A DNA stretch of 56,101 nt from an uncultured Christensenella sp. (GCA_949300385.1 CASGDZ010000005.1:1-56101), one strand, 5' to 3'. Numbered from the stretch's first letter, positions 1 through 10,677 are shown. Program-made: numbers and translations. Notes: a model not told the origin generated them from the letters alone.

Positions 1-1
1 G

Positions 2-526
2 CAAATTGATTTAAAAGCACTTGCAAAGAAGATAACAGAAATTTATAACAAAAGCATAGAAGAAAATCACGAACTTAAAGCACTTGAAAAAGAACTTGCA
101 GACATAAATAAAAAACTCAAAAATCTTCTTTCTGCAATAGAAAATGGAATTTTTAATGATACCACAAATCAAAGAATGAAAGAACTTGAAATATCTAAAA
201 AAGAGTTAGAAGAAAAGATTGCACAAACTTCTGCTCAATCAATTCAACCATTTAATGAAGAACAAATTTATACATATCTTTTGTCATTTAAAGACATAGA
301 CCAAAACAACATAAAAGCCAAACAAAGACTAATTGATATGTTTATCAATAAAGTTGTGTTGTTTGACGACCATATTGACATTTATTTCAACACAAGCGAT
401 GACAAGAAAACACACTTAAAACTCAAAGAAATTCCAGAAGATGGCGAATTTTTTGATAGTTATTTAAACAAAAAACAACCCGAAACCGCAAAGGGTTCGG
501 ATTGCTTGCACTTGGCGGAGGGCTAG
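2..526 (+). CDS. Large serine recombinase, C-terminal part (5' truncated by window edge)
   Basis: The frame is open from base 2, so only the last ~174 residues are visible. They form a long charged coiled coil (ELKALEKELADINKKLKNLL region) followed by an FNEEQIYTYLLSF...RLIDMFINKVVLFDDHIDIYFN segment, the typical C-terminal arrangement of clostridial large serine recombinases after the zinc ribbon. The catalytic resolvase domain and zinc ribbon lie outside the window. The last residues (about GSDCLHLAEG) are translated from the antisense strand of the tRNA-Ser 3' end, and the stop codon lies inside the tRNA gene. This is the usual layout for a recombinase placed at the attachment edge of its own element, which would then lie to the left. 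The family call is confident; activity cannot be judged. Confidence 0.85.
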   Translation, partial: QIDLKALAKKITEIYNKSIEENHELKALEKELADINKKLKNLLSAIENGIFNDTTNQRMKELEISKKELEEKIAQTSAQSIQPFNEEQIYTYLLSFKDIDQNNIKAKQRLIDMFINKVVLFDDHIDIYFNTSDDKKTHLKLKEIPEDGEFFDSYLNKKQPETAKGSDCLHLAEG

Positions 527-600
527 GGATTCGAACCCCAGGAGGCTTTCACCTCGGCAGTTTTCAAGACTGCTGTATTAGACCACTCTACCAGCCCTCC
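513..600 (-). tRNA. tRNA-Ser (anticodon UGA), CCA encoded
   Basis: On the minus strand the acceptor arm GGAGGGC (600-594) pairs with GCCCTCC (523-517), followed by discriminator G and an encoded CCA (515-513). The anticodon stem GCAGT/ACTGC holds loop CTTGAAA, giving anticodon TGA (566-564). A class II variable arm (CCGAGGTGAAAGCCTC) is present, and the T loop has GGTTCGAATCC. The 3' end is overlapped by the serine recombinase stop codon and is the probable attachment site. Confidence 0.97.
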
Positions 601-610
601 AAACTATATT

Positions 611-639
611 AGTATACACTATATTTTTTATTTTTTCAA
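611..639 (-). promoter_or_regulatory. Promoter for tRNA-Ser
   Basis: On the minus strand TTGAAA, 17 bp, TATACT, ending 10 nt before the tRNA 5' end. Confidence 0.65.
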
Positions 640-911
640 CTATTTTTTAAAATTTTTTATATCTTTTTTTATTATATCACAATTTTGTTGATTGTCATTA
701 GTTTTTTAATATCTTATTTTATAAAATTGACTTGAAATAAAAAAATATTACGTATTTTTGATTAATGTTTTTTTAAGATATAATATTCATATAATATTGT
801 ATTTGCATTTTATGAATATATAATATAAATGTAAATAATATTTAATTATCTTAAATTTTATATATAATGGAGAAATCAAGAAAAATACAAGATATTTTAA
901 ACTAAAAATTG

Positions 912-940
912 TTTAGATTTTAAAAATATTGTGTTATAAT
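912..940 (+). promoter_or_regulatory. Promoter giving a leaderless transcript for the 948 gene
   Basis: TTTAGA, 17 bp, TATAAT (935-940). The ATG at 948 lies 7 nt after the -10 box, and no Shine-Dalgarno lies in between. Transcription would start at or next to the start codon. Confidence 0.65.
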
Positions 941-947
941 AATAAGC

Positions 948-1484
948 ATGGAAAAAATATATATAATTTTAAGTCAAACGGGGAATTTTATCTCGCGTGC
1001 ATTAAAATTCTTTACACATGATGAATATAATCATGTTTCTATTTCATTTGATCAAAATTTGGAAACAATGTATTCATTTGGTAGGCTAAATCCATATAAT
1101 CCTTTTCATGGCGGATTTGTTGTAGAAGGTAAAGAAATAGGGACATTTAAGCGGTTTCAAAAAACTAAATCAATGGTATTAGAATTGCCAATAGATGACG
1201 AAAAATACAATAGTTTAAAAATTTTCATATCAGAATTCTTACATCAAAAAGAAAAATATAAGTATAATTATATGGGAGTATTACTTGCATATTTTCATAA
1301 AGATTATGCGCCAAAGTGGAAGTATTATTGTTCTCAATTTGTTAGGGAATGCCTGGCAAACAGTCATGTTGAGAATTTAGATAAAATACCAAAAATTGCT
1401 AGACCAATAGACTTTTTAGCATTACCAAACAAAAAAATTATTTATGAAGGAAAACTTAAAGATTATAATACATTATCAGATTAA
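948..1484 (+). CDS. Permuted papain-like (YiiX/C92, NlpC/P60-related) protein
   Basis: A 178-aa protein with the two signatures of circularly permuted NlpC/P60 or C92 papain-like folds: an early histidine in a DEYNHVSIS strand (His29), and a late cysteine in a YYCSQFV helix start (Cys128). The family covers amidases, peptidases and lipid-modifying enzymes; the substrate cannot be told. There is no signal peptide, so it probably acts in the cytoplasm. It is monocistronic, with no Shine-Dalgarno and a -10 box 7 nt before the ATG. An alternative is an inactive member, although both expected catalytic residues are present. Confidence 0.7.
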   Translation: MEKIYIILSQTGNFISRALKFFTHDEYNHVSISFDQNLETMYSFGRLNPYNPFHGGFVVEGKEIGTFKRFQKTKSMVLELPIDDEKYNSLKIFISEFLHQKEKYKYNYMGVLLAYFHKDYAPKWKYYCSQFVRECLANSHVENLDKIPKIARPIDFLALPNKKIIYEGKLKDYNTLSD

Positions 1485-1600
1485 AAATTTTAAACAAAAT
1501 GACAAAACAAATATTATAAAATATTCAACGAAAAGTTTATGCAAAATAACTTAGTTTATCAAATTTGTAGAAATTTCATAAAATTTATATAATAATAAAA

Positions 1601-1630
1601 AGGCGGACTTAAATGCTCGCCTATTTTTAT
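1601..1630 (-). terminator. Intrinsic terminator of gap
   Basis: Hairpin AGGCG/CGCCT (1601-1622) with a U-rich tail on the minus strand, directly after gap. A T-rich run on the other side may make it bidirectional. Confidence 0.75.
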
Positions 1631-1637
1631 TTTAAAA

Positions 1638-2714
<1,077 letters not shown>

Positions 2715-2787
2715 TTATAAAAGAACAATTTAGCAGTTATTTTCATCACCCTTTTTAGTTTTATTTTATAATATTTTAAAATTTTTA

Positions 2788-3378
2788 ATGTTGGCAAAAA
2801 TTATATTAATGGAGTATATTTTAATTGGCTATTTTATGGGTATTATAATTGTGATTTTTTTTGTAAATCGCATATCCTTTATTGCGCAGCCAATATATGG
2901 ATTGAAACTATCAAAAAACGGATTAAAATTTTACTCTAAGAAGAGGCATAGAATTTATGTCGGTGAATGTCGTATAATGCAAATAAAGGATAGAATTTAC
3001 ATTAAGCGCGACAAGAAAATTATCATTTTAAACAATGTGGATAGGGTGATATATAAAAAAGGATATGTATATTTTAGAGCATTGGGAAAAGTAAATATTA
3101 TTTTTGACGCAAGAGCGTTTTATAAATATTTTAACATTGATATAAAAAGTCCGATGTTTGATTTGTCCGAGATAAAAAACGAAGCATTAATTTCAATAAC
3201 AAAAAATTTGTTCAACACACAAACTAAAGAAGTTACGCGTTATTTAAATTTAATTATCAACATTTTAAAAATACAGATTACAGACAAATCTATTGCCGTC
3301 AAACAAAATAAATATAATTTAAAATTTCAAATAAGATATGTGGCAAGAGACAAATTAAAGACTATTAACATCACTTAA
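2788..3378 (+). CDS. Unknown protein with N-terminal membrane segment
   Basis: 196 aa. Residues ~5-28 form one hydrophobic segment; the rest is basic, rich in Lys, Ile and Tyr, and predicted mainly beta then alpha (YFRALGKVNIIFDARAFYKYF). No known family is recognised. The start is uncertain: ATG 2788 lies 5 nt after TAAAAT and 15 nt after TATAAT, and there is no Shine-Dalgarno; a second ATG at 2812 would still keep the membrane segment. It is divergent from gap and 39 bp before rarA, but rarA has its own promoter. Confidence 0.6.
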   Translation: MLAKIILMEYILIGYFMGIIIVIFFVNRISFIAQPIYGLKLSKNGLKFYSKKRHRIYVGECRIMQIKDRIYIKRDKKIIILNNVDRVIYKKGYVYFRALGKVNIIFDARAFYKYFNIDIKSPMFDLSEIKNEALISITKNLFNTQTKEVTRYLNLIINILKIQITDKSIAVKQNKYNLKFQIRYVARDKLKTINIT

Positions 3379-3382
3379 ACAT

Positions 3383-3411
3383 TTGTACATTTGTTCATAG
3401 TTTGGTATAAT
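3383..3411 (+). promoter_or_regulatory. rarA promoter, leaderless geometry
   Basis: TTGTAC (3383-3388), 17 bp, TATAAT (3406-3411), then 6 nt and ATG at 3418. The predicted transcription start coincides with the start codon. Confidence 0.75.
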
Positions 3412-3417
3412 ATAAAT

Positions 3418-4731
3418 ATGAGTAAAAAGGATAACGAAAATAAGTTAGACAATACGCAGGAATTAGATTTTAGCATTGATTCAACGCCACTTGCCGAGCG
3501 TATGCGTGCGCGCAATTTAGACGAATTTGTTGGACAAAAACATATTGTGGGGAAGGATAGCCTTATTAGGCGCGCACTCTCTACAAATAGATTAGGCAGT
3601 TGTATTTTTTATGGCAATCCAGGAGTTGGGAAAACTACGCTTGCTTTTATTATCGCAGATAGTTTGTCATTAAATTATGTCAAATTAAATGCTGTTTCAA
3701 GTGGGGTGGCGGATGCTAAACGCGTTATTGATGACGCCAAACGCAACTTTGAATTAACAGGGAAAAGTACAATTTTAATACTAGATGAATGCCATAGATG
3801 GAGTAAAGCACAGAGTGATAGTGTGCTTGAAGCGATAGAGCGAGGGTATATCATGTTTATAGGCACAACAACAGAAAATCCGCATATAAGCATGACGCCC
3901 GCTATTGTAAGCAGATGTAGGTTATTTAAGTTTACACCGCTCGATAAAGAAGACATAAAGGACGCACTTGTGCGTGCGATTAAAGACGAAAAACGCGGAT
4001 ATGGCAAAATAAAAGTAAAAGTGGATAGCGAAGCGCTTAACCATTTAGCAATGTTTTCAAACGGGGATTTGCGCTCGGCATACAACGCATTAGAATTAGC
4101 GGTCACGACTACGAAACCGAACAAATCAAATGAAATAGTTATAGACAAACTAGTCGCAAGTCAATGTATACAAGAACCGGTTATATCGGTCGATGAAAAT
4201 TTGTACTATGATATGCTTAGCGCTTTTTGTAAAAGTCTAAGGGGTAGCGATAGTGATGCGGCGTTATATTGGTCACAAAGATTAATAAGCGCGGGATGTG
4301 ACCCGTTGATCATATGTAGGAGATTAATTGCTCACGCGAGTGAAGATGTCGGTATGGCGGATAGTAATGCTTCACTTATGGCAATGGTTGCAATGTATGC
4401 TGTCAAAAATTTGGGTATGCCAGAAGGGAATATTCCATTAGCACATGCAATTATTTATGTATGTGAGGCAGAGAAATCAAATAGTGTAATTAATGCACTA
4501 AATTTGGCAAAATATGATGTCGAAAATAATGTGGACGATAATGTTCCAGAGCATTTAAAAAATTATCATTATGATATAAAAAATCCACCAAAATATAAAT
4601 ATCCTCACGATTATGGTGGATATGTGAAACAGCAATATTTGCCAGATAGACTGAAAGATAGAGTTTATTATACCCCTAGCAAAAATGGAAAAGAGCGCGG
4701 ATTAATAAAAAAGAAAGATAAATTAAAATAG
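3418..4731 (+). CDS. rarA: Replication-associated recombination protein A (MgsA/RarA AAA+ ATPase)
   Basis: A clamp-loader-like AAA+ ATPase acting at stalled replication forks and related to DnaX and RuvB. The order is: substrate-recognition start [20 protein letters not shown], Walker [10 protein letters not shown] (about residues 67-75), Walker [11 protein letters not shown] (about 120-129), sensor 1 GTTTENP, arginine-finger region VSRC, then the C-terminal tetramerisation part with [10 protein letters not shown]. The length, 437 aa, is normal. The start at 3418 is chosen because a 27-nt longer start would lie upstream of the -10 box. No Shine-Dalgarno is present, so translation of a leaderless mRNA is inferred. 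Confidence 0.95.
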   Translation: MSKKDNENKLDNTQELDFSIDSTPLAERMRARNLDEFVGQKHIVGKDSLIRRALSTNRLGSCIFYGNPGVGKTTLAFIIADSLSLNYVKLNAVSSGVADAKRVIDDAKRNFELTGKSTILILDECHRWSKAQSDSVLEAIERGYIMFIGTTTENPHISMTPAIVSRCRLFKFTPLDKEDIKDALVRAIKDEKRGYGKIKVKVDSEALNHLAMFSNGDLRSAYNALELAVTTTKPNKSNEIVIDKLVASQCIQEPVISVDENLYYDMLSAFCKSLRGSDSDAALYWSQRLISAGCDPLIICRRLIAHASEDVGMADSNASLMAMVAMYAVKNLGMPEGNIPLAHAIIYVCEAEKSNSVINALNLAKYDVENNVDDNVPEHLKNYHYDIKNPPKYKYPHDYGGYVKQQYLPDRLKDRVYYTPSKNGKERGLIKKKDKLK

Positions 4732-4747
4732 ACAAGTATAAAAATAT

Positions 4748-4775
4748 TTGCTTTTTATTTAAAAATTTGTATAAT
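4748..4775 (+). promoter_or_regulatory. Rubrerythrin promoter
   Basis: TTGCTT, 16 bp, TATAAT; the transcript start would be about 35 nt before the ATG. Confidence 0.6.
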
Positions 4776-4814
4776 CAATATAGAGTTAAATCTCAAAAAC
4801 ATTTAGGAGGAAAT

Positions 4815-5354
4815 ATGAATTTAAAGGGAACTCAAACAGAGAAGAATTTAATGACTGCTTTTGCTGGTGAATCACAAGCAAGAAATAAATACACATTTTA
4901 TGCAAGCCAAGCTAAAAAGGATGGATATGAGCAAATAGCTGAAATCTTCCAAATCACTGCAGATAATGAGAAAGAACATGCTAAAATGTGGTTTAAACTT
5001 TTACACGATGGAGCTGTGCCAGACACTATTACAAACTTAAAAGATGCTGCTGCTGGCGAAAACTATGAGTGGACAGAGATGTATAAAGATTTTGCAAAAG
5101 TTGCTAAGAAAGAAGGTTTTACTGAAATTGCTAAAATGTTTGAAGGCGTAGCAAAGATAGAAGCAGAGCATGAAGCAAGATATAACGCATTGCTTGAGAA
5201 TGTAAGCAAAAAGAAATGTTTTGTTAAGAAAGAAGCAGTAGTATGGGTATGCCGTAATTGTGGACATAAGCATATAGGTAAGAGTGCGCCAAAAGTATGC
5301 CCAGTTTGTTCACACCCACAATCATTCTTCGAAGTTGAAGCAAAGAATTATTAA
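4815..5354 (+). CDS. rbr: Rubrerythrin
   Basis: Non-haem di-iron peroxidase that reduces H2O2 in anaerobes using rubredoxin-type electron transfer. The 179-aa chain has the N-terminal ferritin-like four-helix domain ([20 protein letters not shown], with E and ExxH ligand motifs at DNEKEHA and IEAEHEARY) and a C-terminal rubredoxin-like iron site with two CxxC pairs (CRNC near 146 and CPVC near 162). The start has AGGAGG 6 nt upstream; the 48-nt longer alternative has no Shine-Dalgarno. It has its own promoter and a strong terminator. This points to an obligate anaerobe coping with oxidative stress. Confidence 0.96.
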   Translation: MNLKGTQTEKNLMTAFAGESQARNKYTFYASQAKKDGYEQIAEIFQITADNEKEHAKMWFKLLHDGAVPDTITNLKDAAAGENYEWTEMYKDFAKVAKKEGFTEIAKMFEGVAKIEAEHEARYNALLENVSKKKCFVKKEAVVWVCRNCGHKHIGKSAPKVCPVCSHPQSFFEVEAKNY

Positions 5355-5370
5355 AATATTAAGAATCATG

Positions 5371-5397
5371 ACTCTCACAAAATGTGGGAGTTTTTTA
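5371..5397 (+). terminator. Rubrerythrin terminator
   Basis: 9-bp hairpin ACTCTCACA/TGTGGGAGT, then six T. The right arm end plus T tract is duplicated in tandem just downstream (about 18 nt twice, 5387-5422). Confidence 0.85.
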
Positions 5398-5499
5398 TTT
5401 ATTGGGAGTTTTTTATTTATTTTGATTAATTATATTTTGTTATAATTTGCTTATTTTATATTATAAATACTATATATTAAAAATTTGATATTAGATAAT

Positions 5500-5529
5500 A
5501 AAAACTCTAACATTTATGTTAGAGTTTTT
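5500..5529. terminator. Bidirectional terminator facing the 653-aa gene
   Basis: A perfect 13-bp hairpin with loop TTTA and A/T runs at both ends. It lies 20 bp after the minus-strand stop codon at 5549. Confidence 0.85.
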
Positions 5530-5548
5530 GTAATATTATATTAATATT

Positions 5549-7510
5549 TTATACCTCTCTTATTTGTACATTAATTCCTTCTGGAACTTCTACAACTACT
5601 TTTTTGCTATCAAGAGTAGGCATTTCACTTACTCGAGAAGAAAATGATTCTATTTTTGTATGAGTATAATTCCATTTATTTTCTAATTCTTTTTTAAAGT
5701 CGTTTAATTCAACTTTATATTCACTATATTTTTTATTTTTAATCATAGTCAAAATGGTATTAATAGCTTTTGCAAGGGAATCATTTTTTGATGTTAATTT
5801 TCCTAAATTGTTAGTAATTTTTTTATAATTTGAAGTTTTGCTTTTTTCTGTTTTAGCGGTATTATAGCTACTGAAATTTGTTTCTACATATCTTACATAT
5901 GTATCAATACTCTCTAATAAAGATCTAGATCTTTCAATAAATTTTTCTTTCTTAGTTTTAGCTTCATCTTCAACTTTGGCTTGGGAATCTTGTTCAGCGT
6001 TCTGTGTATCTTTATTTAAGGTTGGTTGGTTAGTGTTTTCTTCCGTATTAGTGCCCGTTGATGGAGTTTTGCTTTCTTCATCTACATTAATTGAGGATGT
6101 TTCGTTCGAGTTTGTTGATGAGCTTTGTCTTAAACTTTCGATTAAGTTTTGTTGATATTCCTGAGCTTTTTTAATCTTATTTATTCTTTCTTCGGCTTTT
6201 GGACTTAATCCAATTAACAATTGTTCAGGTGTTTTGTTTTCATTTTTAGTATTATTTGTAACAATAGGCTCATCATCATTTTTCTTAATATTTCTTTTAT
6301 TGTTAGTTTTATTTAGATTATCTTTAGTTAAAGTATTTTTATAATGATTCTGAATCATCTTTTTAAACACTGGTACAAATATTCTTTGATCGTTAAATCC
6401 TTCGCGTTTGCCTTTTTCATCCCTTGGTAAATTATATCGTGCGACTAAGTCACCATATCTTCTTGGACTTGAAATTAAACTATTTCTATTGCTTTTTAAC
6501 ATTTCATTTATTAATTTAAGGTTCCCATTTTCACCATTTTTCAAATTATCGTCAAAGAAATCTATGGTTTGGCTCAAGGCATGAATACGATTTCTGTTTG
6601 TTTTCACTTTAAAATAGTTTAGTAATTTATGTACTATTGGATGTTTCTTTTCTGTTTCTCTTATATTTTCTTCAGTAGATTTAATTTTGTTCCAAAGTTT
6701 CATGATTGGAAGAGATTGTAATTTTTCGTTAACAACTTCTTTATCCTTTATGTTACTGATATCTAAATCGCTAGCTAATTTTATATTTTTAGCTTTTTTA
6801 CCATAGCGACGATTGTAATATGCTTTAGTTAACGCATTTTTTGTAAGGATGATAGTTGGTGTTGCGACAATACCAACTACACCACCTAATAGAGCAAATG
6901 AACCCACAGTGGTTGCTAACGAATCAGTAATTAATCCAGGTAGAGCAGTGGCAGATAATGGCATGAAAGCAATTATGGCCATAGCCGCAGCTAAAGTAGC
7001 AGCAGTAATTAGAGTAGGAGCAACAATCTTTTTCAATACCCAATTTGTCTTTTTATGTGTTTTCTTTATCTTAGTGTGATTTTCCCTTTTAGAGTGTCTA
7101 TCTGAAGGAAAAATAATAGTTAGTAATGCTTCGGCTTGTTTATCTGTCAAACCTAAATTTATATTGTTAGCAGAAGCTTCTTCGATGATCGGAAAAGCTA
7201 AATTCGATATTGTTCGTCTGATTTCTAATTTGTCCTTTCTTGGCGCATCTTTATAAGATGCTATAGTACCCAATAATTTTTCTAAATATTCTTTGAAAAT
7301 GTTTGGGTTCAATGTTAATTTGTCTAAAGGAGTCCTATAAGCGAGCGTGCTTTCAAGGTTATCCTTTTCATCGTTAAAAAATTTAGAAAAAGATCTTGGT
7401 TTAGATTTAGAATCTATACCATCGATTACGTCAAAATCATCTAAATATTTTAAATATTTATTAAATATATTAGCAATGTCTTCTGGTGATAAAGTTTTAT
7501 TTTTTGCCAT
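5549..7510 (-). CDS. Unknown 653-aa protein with two membrane segments and a low-complexity linker
   Basis: Residues 1-150 are soluble and helical. Two strongly hydrophobic segments at about 160-188 and 198-226 are rich in Ala, Ile and Val. A basic stretch follows, then a Ser/Thr/Asn/Glu-rich disordered linker (about 405-520), then a C-terminal helical domain of ~130 aa ending in a beta-like VVVEVPEGINVQIREV. There is no signal peptide and no recognised family. With a membrane hairpin in the middle, both ends should be on the same side, probably cytoplasmic. GGAGGGGG lies 3 nt before the ATG. It has its own consensus promoter and terminator. Confidence 0.75.
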   Translation of the reverse strand: MAKNKTLSPEDIANIFNKYLKYLDDFDVIDGIDSKSKPRSFSKFFNDEKDNLESTLAYRTPLDKLTLNPNIFKEYLEKLLGTIASYKDAPRKDKLEIRRTISNLAFPIIEEASANNINLGLTDKQAEALLTIIFPSDRHSKRENHTKIKKTHKKTNWVLKKIVAPTLITAATLAAAMAIIAFMPLSATALPGLITDSLATTVGSFALLGGVVGIVATPTIILTKNALTKAYYNRRYGKKAKNIKLASDLDISNIKDKEVVNEKLQSLPIMKLWNKIKSTEENIRETEKKHPIVHKLLNYFKVKTNRNRIHALSQTIDFFDDNLKNGENGNLKLINEMLKSNRNSLISSPRRYGDLVARYNLPRDEKGKREGFNDQRIFVPVFKKMIQNHYKNTLTKDNLNKTNNKRNIKKNDDEPIVTNNTKNENKTPEQLLIGLSPKAEERINKIKKAQEYQQNLIESLRQSSSTNSNETSSINVDEESKTPSTGTNTEENTNQPTLNKDTQNAEQDSQAKVEDEAKTKKEKFIERSRSLLESIDTYVRYVETNFSSYNTAKTEKSKTSNYKKITNNLGKLTSKNDSLAKAINTILTMIKNKKYSEYKVELNDFKKELENKWNYTHTKIESFSSRVSEMPTLDSKKVVVEVPEGINVQIREV

Positions 7511-7532
7511 ATCCCCCTCCGTTTATGCCTAG

Positions 7533-7561
7533 ATTATAATGCATAAGTGTGTTTTTGTCAA
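7533..7561 (-). promoter_or_regulatory. Strong sigma-A promoter of the 653-aa gene
   Basis: Minus strand TTGACA, 17 bp, TATAAT, a full consensus match, 22 nt before the start codon. Confidence 0.85.
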
Positions 7562-7717
7562 TACCCATTTTTTAAAAAAATAATGGATTTATATATTTTT
7601 ATGTTAAAATAAGGTTAGAAAGTCGTTTTTTTTTAATATATTAGGAAGTATTTTTATATATTATCATTTTATTTATAATTTAAAATTGGATTTAAATATC
7701 AATTTGTGTTTGTTTAA

Positions 7718-8275
7718 TTATATAACAATGATAGAAATTACATTGTTATAAATTAAATTTAAATAATCTTTTAATTTTGCAAGCAAATTTAGTTCTAGAT
7801 ACATTGAAGAAGTTAAATCTTCATTGAAATCAAAAGAGTTAGTGATTTTTTCTAAAACACTGATTGAGATATCGATAAATGTATTTAAATTGTATTTTTT
7901 GATGTTTGATATCATCTGTTTAGCTAGGTCTAAAAAGTTTTTACTTAACGCGATAAAGTCATTATCTATGTTGTCCAGATTTACAACATTTTCGTATAAA
8001 TATCCGTCAATGAATTTGTAATAATTACGAGAGATTTCAGGATTTTTAACCAAATGAATTTTAACTTCATCAAAATCTTCGTTTATATTTAGTGAATTGT
8101 AAATTAAAGTTAATATGCGGTAAAAAAGATTAATATAATCTAAAAGAGCTTTATTTTTAAAAGTTGAATTGACTTGTTGCAGATATAAATTCGTTATGAT
8201 TAAATAATCTTTATAATTTTCTTTTTTTAATAATCTTTTTTCTAATTCGTCGTAAAAATCATCATTTTCTTGCAT
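7718..8275 (-). CDS. Unknown helical protein
   Basis: 185 aa from the ATG at 8275, which has GAGGT 5 nt upstream; a longer in-frame start at 8374 adds only an AT-rich hydrophobic stretch that overlaps the promoter and is not supported. The protein is almost all alpha-helical, rich in Leu, Asn, Ile and Asp (YYKFIDGYLYENVVNLDNID), with no membrane segment and no recognised motif. Its promoter sits between it and cmk. The last ten codons form a perfect 10-bp inverted repeat (7721-7750) without a U tract, possibly an mRNA 3' stabiliser. Confidence 0.7.
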   Translation of the reverse strand: MQENDDFYDELEKRLLKKENYKDYLIITNLYLQQVNSTFKNKALLDYINLFYRILTLIYNSLNINEDFDEVKIHLVKNPEISRNYYKFIDGYLYENVVNLDNIDNDFIALSKNFLDLAKQMISNIKKYNLNTFIDISISVLEKITNSFDFNEDLTSSMYLELNLLAKLKDYLNLIYNNVISIIVI

Positions 8276-8301
8276 ATTTACCTCGTTGTTATTTAAATTA
8301 T

Positions 8302-8329
8302 ATTCTACGAGTTTTTGAATTTTTGTCAA
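8302..8329 (-). promoter_or_regulatory. Promoter of the 8275 gene
   Basis: Minus strand TTGACA, 16 bp, TAGAAT. A TATAAT follows 5 nt later, but its spacing to TTGACA (21 bp) is too long. Confidence 0.55.
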
Positions 8330-8383
8330 TATCAAAAATAAAAACAATGTAAAAAATAAAATGGACAGTGCCATTTTATAAGA

Positions 8384-9040
8384 TTAAGAATTTTTTATAT
8401 TGATATATTGTAACATTTTTTCAACGACTTGTTCTGGACTCAGCGAAGTAGAGTCTATTATGATAGCGTTGTCAGGAATGACTAAAGGAGAAATTGGTTT
8501 ATTCATGTCAAATTTATCACGCGCAATAATTTGTTGTTTTATTTCGTCTATGTCGATATTTGGATTTTTAATTTTTTCTTCATTATATCGTCTTTTTGCG
8601 CGCTCGTCTATATCGCAAGTTAAATAAAATTTAATATCAGCATTTGGAAAAACATGGCTACCTATGTCACGACCATCTATGACTAAATTATTGTTTTTTG
8701 CAAAATCGCGTTGACAATCATCAATTATTTTTCTAAATTCTGGTATAGCACTTACAATTGGCGCTCTTTTGCTTACTTCATTGTCGCGCAAATGATTGGA
8801 AAAATTTTGAGAATTTACAAAAATTAGTTGATTTTTGCCGTCAAAAATGGTTTTAATGCGCAATTTTTTAATTTTTTTCTCATCAATATGATTAATATCT
8901 GTATTTTGAGAAATCAAAAATGCGGTTATTCCTCTAAATAATGACCCAGAATTGAAATGCACAAAACCCAACTTTTCTGCCAACATTTTTGCTACAGTGG
9001 ATTTTCCTGCACCTGCTGGGCCGTCAATAGTAATAATCAT
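8384..9040 (-). CDS. cmk: Cytidylate kinase
   Basis: Phosphorylates CMP and dCMP with ATP. The 218-aa protein starts [18 protein letters not shown] with the P-loop at about residues 7-14, followed by [15 protein letters not shown] (the family usually has xxYLDTGxxYR) and the [22 protein letters not shown] motif, then the RAKRRYNE substrate-binding helix. The start overlaps the enolase stop codon as ATGA, with GAGGT 9 nt upstream, so the gene is translationally coupled to eno. Confidence 0.95.
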   Translation of the reverse strand: MIITIDGPAGAGKSTVAKMLAEKLGFVHFNSGSLFRGITAFLISQNTDINHIDEKKIKKLRIKTIFDGKNQLIFVNSQNFSNHLRDNEVSKRAPIVSAIPEFRKIIDDCQRDFAKNNNLVIDGRDIGSHVFPNADIKFYLTCDIDERAKRRYNEEKIKNPNIDIDEIKQQIIARDKFDMNKPISPLVIPDNAIIIDSTSLSPEQVVEKMLQYINIKNS

Positions 9041-10293
9041 AATTTATACCTCGCTTTTTTCTTTAGTTCGCGCTCAATTCTTAAAAGTCGATTGTACTTT
9101 GCAACTCTATCCGTTCTACAAATTGAGCCCGATTTAATCTGTCCTGAATTAGTTGCCACTGCTAAATCTGCAATAAATGTATCTTCACTTTCACCTGAGC
9201 GGTGCGATATTATTGTAGCGTAACCATTTTGTTGAGCCAAACGAATTGTTTCAAGCGTTTCTGTTAGGGTTCCTATTTGATTTAATTTTATTAAAATTGC
9301 ATTGCCGATTTTTTCGTCAATACCATGCTTTAAAATTTTCGGGTTTGTGACAAATATATCGTCACCAACTAATTGAACTTTTTTGCCTAATTTTTTTGTA
9401 ATTTTTTTCCAACCTGACCAGTCGTTTTCGCCCAATGGGTCTTCAATAGAGATGATAGGATATTTCTTTATTAATTCTTCATACCAACTAATCAACTCTT
9501 CGCTTGTTAAACTGCCAGCACCACTTTTCGTCAAATCGTATTTTTTCGTTTCACTATTGTAAAATTCGCTTGACGCAATATCAAGCGCGATTGCTATGTC
9601 TTTTTTGGGCGTGTATCCTGCATTTTTAATTGCATCGACTATTGCAATTAATGGTTCCTCGTTATTTTTAAAGTTTGGAGCAAATCCACCTTCATCGCCA
9701 ACTGCAGTGGCATAGCCTTTGGATTTTAAAACTTTCTTTAACTCAAAAAATGTTTCGCTTGCCATTTGTATTGCTTCTCTAAAGGTTTTTGCACCTATAG
9801 GTACAATCATGTATTCTTGAAAATCTACATTAGAGTCAGCGTGTGCACCGCCGTTAATAACATTCATTAATGGGAGTGGAAGAGTGGTGCCATTACCTAA
9901 TGTTTTGTATAAAGGTTTGTTTTTTGATAGTGCGTTTGCGCGTGGTACTGCAAGGCTTACGGATAATATAGCATTCGCACCTAAATTTGTTTTATATTCC
10001 GTTCCGTCTAGTTCAATCAAAGTTTTGTCTATCAATTCTTGTTTACTTACATCTTTCCCGATAATTGCTTTTGATATAATCTTATTTACATTTTCAACAG
10101 CGTGCAAAACTCCTTTTCCATGAAAACGCTTTCCTCCGTCTCTTAACTCAAGTGCTTCGCGTTCTCCTGTAGACGCACCACTAGGAACTATTGCAGTTGC
10201 CGTCATCATATTCTCTAATGTAACTTTACACTCAATGGTTGGATTGCCTCTGCTGTCGATTACTTCATATGCTTCTATCTGTTTAATTTTCAT
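9037..10293 (-). CDS. eno: Enolase
   Basis: Interconverts 2-phosphoglycerate and phosphoenolpyruvate in glycolysis, with Mg2+. 418 aa: N-terminal [18 protein letters not shown], metal and active-site segments [21 protein letters not shown] and VGDDIFVTN, the family signature [14 protein letters not shown], and the [18 protein letters not shown] segment. AAGGAG lies 7 nt before the ATG. It forms an overlapping pair with cmk. The length is slightly shorter than the usual ~430 aa because the C-terminus is shorter. Confidence 0.97.
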   Translation of the reverse strand: MKIKQIEAYEVIDSRGNPTIECKVTLENMMTATAIVPSGASTGEREALELRDGGKRFHGKGVLHAVENVNKIISKAIIGKDVSKQELIDKTLIELDGTEYKTNLGANAILSVSLAVPRANALSKNKPLYKTLGNGTTLPLPLMNVINGGAHADSNVDFQEYMIVPIGAKTFREAIQMASETFFELKKVLKSKGYATAVGDEGGFAPNFKNNEEPLIAIVDAIKNAGYTPKKDIAIALDIASSEFYNSETKKYDLTKSGAGSLTSEELISWYEELIKKYPIISIEDPLGENDWSGWKKITKKLGKKVQLVGDDIFVTNPKILKHGIDEKIGNAILIKLNQIGTLTETLETIRLAQQNGYATIISHRSGESEDTFIADLAVATNSGQIKSGSICRTDRVAKYNRLLRIERELKKKARYKL

Positions 10294-10314
10294 AAATGCT
10301 CCTTTATGTTAATA

Positions 10315-10342
10315 ATTATATCATAGATGAAAAATTGTTAAA
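10315..10342 (-). promoter_or_regulatory. eno-cmk promoter
   Basis: Minus strand TTTAAC, 16 bp, TATAAT; moderate -35 match. Confidence 0.5.
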
Positions 10343-10648
10343 AACATTTTATTATAATTTTTTTTGATTTTACTTAAGTGAAGATCGTTTAACAATAAAG
10401 TATTTGTATACATTTAAAATAAAAATTAAAAAATTATTGAAAAACGACATTATTTTTATTAATTATTGATGAAATTTTGATAAATTTAAAAAATTTTTAC
10501 AATTTTAATTTATTTTTTATTATTAAATTATGTTTTTATTTCAAAAATAAGAATACAAAAATATATCATCTATTTTTCGCCACAATTTTTTTATATTAAT
10601 TAAATTAATATATATTTTGAATTTATTCAACAAAATATTTAAATTTAC

Positions 10649-10677
10649 TACACAAAAATTTGTAAATTTGGTATACT
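10649..10677 (+). promoter_or_regulatory. Promoter of the giant surface-protein gene
   Basis: TACACA, 17 bp, TATACT. The leader of about 74 nt ends in AAGGGG 8 nt before the ATG. Confidence 0.55.

Larger units (their letters stand above)
601..947. other. AT-rich intergenic region, tRNA-Ser to C92-type gene
   Basis: The 347 bp are nearly all A and T. They hold the minus-strand tRNA-Ser promoter and the plus-strand promoter of the next gene. Several TATAAT-like strings near 779-800 have no convincing -35 partner. No other gene is seen. Confidence 0.7.

Noticed and set aside
4518..4524. TGTCGAA Spo0A-box core
   Set aside because: It is inside the rarA coding sequence, far from any promoter.
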